The position numbers and the translations under genes were made by a program. 16,062 bases of DNA from Haladaptatiplasma sp964454575 (GTDB taxonomy: Archaea > Thermoplasmatota > Thermoplasmata > Halarchaeoplasmatales > Halarchaeoplasmataceae), in the NCBI GenBank assembly GCA_964454575.1, contig CAYVTG010000041.1:1-16062 (forward strand), written 5' to 3'. Shown here in pieces: positions 14,301-16,062 of this stretch (position 1 is the first letter of the stretch; each line of letters begins with the position of its first letter). Under the pieces are notes generated by a model. It worked only from the letters and a program-made list of their open reading frames with translations, ran no database searches and was not told the origin of the DNA.

Positions 14301-16062
14301 CTGAACACGTTCTCAAAGTGGCTCCAGGATACCAACAAGGATGGAATATACGATATCATAACCGTGAACTGCACGGTGAATGTAACTGAACCCATGTGGT
14401 ATCTTGTGAGAGGGCTGTTATACTCAAGCAATGGAACTTTCATAGATGCTGCCACATTCGGCGATGATTTCGACGTGGGCGTGAAAGAAGTATCGCTTCG
14501 GTTCGATAACCTGTTCTACAGCAGCGAAACCTTTGAGAATGATACAGTGGTCCTAAGATTTGTAGAGGCCTTCAACAGCTCTTTAACATTGCTAGCCATC
14601 AATCCGGCCAATTACTTCCTTACCACGGACACCACTCCGCCCGAGATAGTTCTTGTCTCACCCGAGAACAATTCAGTCATATCCCCCGGCACAATTCTGG
14701 ATTTTGATATATCTGACCCCAATTTGAATGTCGTTACCTATTCTGTGAACGGCGGTACTAATGTGAGTTTCTCGGCACCTTACGACATAGACACGATAAG
14801 CTGGCCCGACGGGACCTATGAGATAAATATATCCGCGAAGGATTCCGCAGGAAATGCCGCTTTGGATTTTTATAACTTCATAATCAATTCAACCTCGCCG
14901 GAATCCAGCGTGAATTCATTTGCACATTATTGGCATACCGGTACCCAAGTGACCGTCGTTAGCGATGCGGATGATGCAAATGGCCTGACCAACATCACCC
15001 TTTGGTATCGTTACAGCGCGGACAACTTTACCTGGGGCAACTGGGCAAATTTTGGCATGGACTCGTTAGCGCCATGGTCATGGACCTTCGATTTTCCTGA
15101 TGGGAACGGTTACTACGAGTTCTATTCCATCGCCAACGACACTGCTGGAAACATGGAAACGGCTCCTGCAATCGCGGATGCAGTATGCGCCTATGACAGT
15201 ACTGACCCGGTAACGAATGCCGGCCCGGATAAGACGGTGAACCAAGGAGTGCTTGTGACGTTCGACGGCTCCGGCTCAACAGATAATATTGGCATTGTGA
15301 ATTATACCTGGACTTTCGATGAAGGGGGGGCAGTTACGCTCTATGACATCAATCCAACACACCAATTCACCAATCCGAGTGTGTATGTTGTAATGTTGAA
15401 CGTTACTGATGCTGCTGGCAACTGGAAAACAGACACTATGACAGTAACAGTGAAAGATACAGAAGAACCAGTTGCAAACGCCGGCCCGGATCAATGGATT
15501 CTGCAGAGCGAGATAACTACATTTGACGGTTCTGGCTCCACAGACAACGTGGGCATCGTCAACTATACCTGGATGTTCGACGACGACGGTCCGAAGACCC
15601 TTTATGATGTCAGCCCGACCTATACTTTCAATATGCCTGGTGTCTATAACGTGACGCTGAACGTGACCGATGCCGCTGGCAATTGGGACATTGACTGGGT
15701 AGAGATAACGGTGAACGATGCGACTTCGCCGGTGGCGGACGCTGGCCCTGATCAAATGGTGGATGAGGACTCTCTAGTCACCTTCGACGGTTCTGGCTCC
15801 ACGGACAACGTGGGCATTGTCAACTATACCTGGACATTCGATGACGACGGTCCGAAGACCCTTTATGATGTCAGTCCGACTTACACTTTCAACATGCCCG
15901 GTGTCTATAACGTCACGTTGAATGTGACCGATACCGCTGGCAACTGGGACATTGACTGGGTAGTGATAACGGTGAACGACATCACAAAGCCGTTTGCGGA
16001 CGCTGGGCCCGACCAAACAGTCGACCAGGGCACAATAGTCCTTTTCGACGGTTCTGGCTCCA
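8322..16062 (+). CDS. Giant secreted NosD/CARDB/PKD multidomain protein (3' end outside window)
   Basis: One frame stays open from 8322 to the window edge (at least 2,580 residues). With residue 1 at 8322, the layout is: signal peptide 1-33; NosD/CASH beta-helix about 47-603, ending in the archaeal motif PSGGNYWDDY...GIGDVPY...YPLMEPW; CARDB-like domain 607-715; unrecognised segment 716-826; helical domain about 827-1222; mixed segment 1227-1400; beta domains 1407-1626; four tandem repeats of about 120 residues, 1627-2105; Ig-like domains 2106-2297; PKD repeats from 2296 on. It is probably a cell-surface or exported protein for adhesion or carbohydrate binding. N-glycosylation sequons are dense except between residues 659 and 1439. 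Residues 138-289 are duplicated exactly at 337-488. GC content jumps near 10735. Alternative starts are ATG 8208, ATG 8325 and GTG 8343; 8208 would bury the signal peptide. Confidence 0.88.
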   Translation, partial: MMVTRVDVIRKITALCLCAMLMASSTFVAMIAEGKVNLKDEIAYVSHAPIYIDGNADFAAQATAEGWPGDGTVGNPYVIEGYEIDASLGTNAGIEIRNTNVHFIIQNCIISEGGSAQKHGLYLMSAHYGKISNNVLSNNNHGIYLYGSSNNNIIEGCTISNNIEDGIRLSRHSTTINLIDNVFIDNEIFNNTNGVSFSNSYGTTIRNDFYSNTIYGNSQYGIYFDSVANLQNHFAPNNTINGEHVLIDYHSNRDWVGLNNLNPGPDVMNRGGVITLYSASNVNITDCYIADSSYLGIYIYHGSNNRVNNCVVINHTVGIEIHNSHNNYIGSSTTMRNNNHGIYLYGSSNNNIIEGCTISNNIEDGIRLSRHSTTINLIDNVFIDNEIFNNTNGVSFSNSYGTTIRNDFYSNTIYGNSQYGIYFDSVANLQNHFAPNNTINGEHVLIDYHSNRDWVGLNNLNPGPDVMNRGGVITLYSASNVNITDCYIQGFVRPGLSLYYVTGIAVTASTFKNNSYGIYTYSSSSIKTYHCNFFNNVQQVYDDTSNTWDNNYPSGGNYWDDYTGSDAYYGASQNQLGKDGIGDVPYVIDSDSQDKYPLMEPWIPSDAVDVKVDEITVSRLYEGNIEDLNVSVRVSNTGTENCSTTLRLVFKNISTGFNLTLPDIDVELESEESKTVSMIGAFPNQNYKISAMIDPDDLLAEYDESNNLLEKVIDTSLIWSTPFASIDLDGQVYYVYIGVGGDSDDRRLADQRYAASQVSFVDNVQSISVVKDKSSLEVVTEPVIISQVLWNMLEGFTSHNYAYTYPDAVLSRSAVESGVFLDNMQVPSLKKILGDLIPDVPDCEDKEAATAHVILSAMAHDTADRPILLSFLTLGLAAAEVRSGFSDAAKFEDVHNAYNEKIASIENIVITTEDGAVNKNYQEAMKSHYLRSSSKFMWEDSPLKILSDELVSQAKNMGKHGVEEIRIRDLLIAEAERELELYHRLVLTRDIMGAFIPDQNDLTLKALDYAIRLQDVRTRQHMHDYELLKMGQNIAAKIANSMIEDFAYDLLKEAVIHYAPSLAAQLKYIKTGPVGAALLGAKIGLTVANVDIMKDYNTKTILAAGLAKDIFDLPAYIGKNQKIMDGLGNYVLHRLQADLLGYAMYNAATAKSQYIHGAGDAIYNFLDIFPLTSWVQQTSPNEFRQYGASHYLASNTMRHARFEAFVALSVRYKWAVESNSFSLKIPVDPPVVKEKIGPLVEFGGGTWETAHGYAKVINMDGRNYVVTDMAHDSHDPPLWLLTAWAPPLSLAAYMFLNDQATYDLITKESWLEVEIGTSGGVFPYPSRKTDGWNGIGNEADGLFNDPWVFDMGTYEIEYVRMKYDYNDILNPIHGDLTFYFDSMSWGSGADGLEKTWQRNDPESESLLIDPKPMAAGTPLTYTLETINFDGIGGDDSAFFNLTIEGVSNVSKAFVEVLVKDENGSTARRFERFIEIENGAQSIQSFRFDSEKDGNYTFTAHLMNDILGIMNLTVTNNVSLEANVDYATPDFDFEGAGGSVTGDNYTITWNITKGNGTEDVTVMGFVWNESGNFTGGFNHTQTIKNTTANIGFHNLSLPDGLYQCGLLLLDSNSTLVAIKTISLLVNMTPTFFFEKAPVTEWLLDTNGITGNETLIISLPVNIPATGIYSVKGELRNGHGERLLGTWNNTYLEAGARTVELSFDCRYMSLKHTYGSLFLSVIAFDENHTTIETFTDLYETQNYTTENFETVGIVAEAWEWDAAIDKDVNGLYDMLRVSIQVNVTRAGNYSITGTVFANETALASALNHTYLSPGVQSMQFDFAGWAIWLGGLDGPYRVNIQGATGEDATGWSVIGSYDTLPYSVSSFERPGAFFTSTYSETPYDSDLDGKYNQLNFNAEVNVTVEGNYTITAQLENQDNQFVGSATLREYLAVGTHNLQLNFSGEAIFRSWSNGTLNITKLSLKNSVGDVMDSVSTPLTTGHYDFDDFDPPRILFLNTFSKWLQDTNKDGIYDIITVNCTVNVTEPMWYLVRGLLYSSNGTFIDAATFGDDFDVGVKEVSLRFDNLFYSSETFENDTVVLRFVEAFNSSLTLLAINPANYFLTTDTTPPEIVLVSPENNSVISPGTILDFDISDPNLNVVTYSVNGGTNVSFSAPYDIDTISWPDGTYEINISAKDSAGNAALDFYNFIINSTSPESSVNSFAHYWHTGTQVTVVSDADDANGLTNITLWYRYSADNFTWGNWANFGMDSLAPWSWTFDFPDGNGYYEFYSIANDTAGNMETAPAIADAVCAYDSTDPVTNAGPDKTVNQGVLVTFDGSGSTDNIGIVNYTWTFDEGGAVTLYDINPTHQFTNPSVYVVMLNVTDAAGNWKTDTMTVTVKDTEEPVANAGPDQWILQSEITTFDGSGSTDNVGIVNYTWMFDDDGPKTLYDVSPTYTFNMPGVYNVTLNVTDAAGNWDIDWVEITVNDATSPVADAGPDQMVDEDSLVTFDGSGSTDNVGIVNYTWTFDDDGPKTLYDVSPTYTFNMPGVYNVTLNVTDTAGNWDIDWVVITVNDITKPFADAGPDQTVDQGTIVLFDGSGS
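8733..9188 (+). repeat. Perfect 456-bp direct repeat, copy 1
   Basis: This block is identical base for base to 9330-9785 (offset 597 bp, 199 codons). It encodes 152 residues of NosD beta-helix, beginning with NNNHGIYLYGSSNNN. Both length and offset are multiples of three, so the frame is kept. The 141 bp between the copies (9189-9329) are unique. Confidence 0.95.
9330..9785 (+). repeat. Perfect 456-bp direct repeat, copy 2
   Basis: Second copy of 8733-9188, with no mismatch including third codon positions. The left boundary falls after ATGCG/TTGCT-type unrelated sequence and the right boundary after GATTGTTATATT. It adds about seven beta-helix rungs to the protein. Either a very recent duplication or gene conversion, or an assembly artefact, would give this identity. 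Confidence 0.95.
13200..14636 (+). repeat. Four diverged tandem repeats of about 120 residues with DxDxDG-like motifs
   Basis: Within the giant protein, four consecutive units begin near 13200, 13564, 13926 and 14289. Each has an aromatic/acidic lead-in, an acidic loop (LLDTNGITGN; DKDVNGLYD; DSDLDGKYN; DTNKDGIYD) and a beta-rich section with a VNVT..GNYxI-type strand and a Gxxxxxxxx(L/F)xF strand. The Tyr of the acidic loop recurs at 13629, 13986 and 14349 (119 and 121 codons apart). The loops resemble calcium-binding DxDxDG motifs. Repeat 1 has the weakest loop. Confidence 0.65.
15207..16062 (+). repeat. PKD repeat array with exact 261-bp period (continues past window)
   Basis: Three complete PKD domains start at 15207, 15468 and 15729, and a fourth at 15990 is cut by the window edge. 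Every unit is exactly 261 bp (87 residues). Each begins P(V/F)x(N/D)AGPD, continues TFDGSGSTDN(I/V)GIVNYTW and ends with LNVTD(A/T)AGNW and a (I/V)TVxD strand. Units 2 and 3 are nearly identical in protein but differ at many third codon positions, so this is not a fresh copy. PKD domains are beta-sandwich modules common in archaeal surface-layer and secreted proteins. Confidence 0.92.

Noticed and set aside
15276..16016. Antisense frames of 159 and 80 residues with internal similarity to each other
   Set aside because: They mirror the PKD repeats on the other strand; the repetition comes from the sense-strand array.

Overview
This window looks archaeal, most likely from a Thermoplasmata-type euryarchaeote. 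The lineage is an inference and was not tested against any database. The support is: UPF0201-type RNA-binding protein, archaeal Pth2, DUF99, a family B DNA polymerase, BRE/TATA-like boxes 25-30 nt upstream of start codons (leaderless style), GGTGA/GGAGGT ribosome-binding sites, tight stop/start overlaps, and a giant secreted NosD/CARDB/PKD protein.

Region 1 (104-3892, + strand) holds housekeeping genes: UPF0201 protein, TIM-barrel sugar-phosphate isomerase/AP-endonuclease-like protein, CNNM-CBS membrane protein, DUF1616-like membrane protein with a coiled-coil tail, peptidyl-tRNA hydrolase (pth2) and a DUF99 protein. UPF0201/isomerase and CNNM/DUF1616-like/pth2 overlap by 1-4 nt and look translationally coupled.

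Region 2 (7274-3841, - strand) starts with a small secreted protein. It is followed by three overlapping genes: a RecA/RadA-like protein without a P-loop, a 93-residue helical protein, and a family B polymerase whose three exonuclease motifs are degraded while its polymerase aspartates remain. By layout this resembles the bacterial ImuA-ImuB-DnaE2 mutasome, so I propose a translesion-synthesis module. The polymerase gene overlaps the 3' end of the DUF99 gene tail to tail.

Region 3 (7387-8241, + strand) is a defence/addiction patch: a RHH antitoxin/RelE-type toxin pair with a repeat-rich operator, then a UPF0175 protein whose expected PIN-domain partner survives only as a 36-codon fragment.

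Region 4 (8322 to beyond 16062, + strand) is one uninterrupted reading frame of at least 2,580 codons. It encodes, in order, a signal peptide, an AT-rich NosD beta-helix containing a perfect 456-bp in-frame duplication, a CARDB domain, a roughly 400-residue helical domain I do not recognise, beta domains, four tandem repeats of about 120 residues with DxDxDG-like motifs, Ig-like domains, and PKD repeats with an exact 261-bp period. The frame is still open at the window edge. No rRNA, tRNA, CRISPR array or insertion sequence was seen, and no gene-free stretch exceeds 300 nt.
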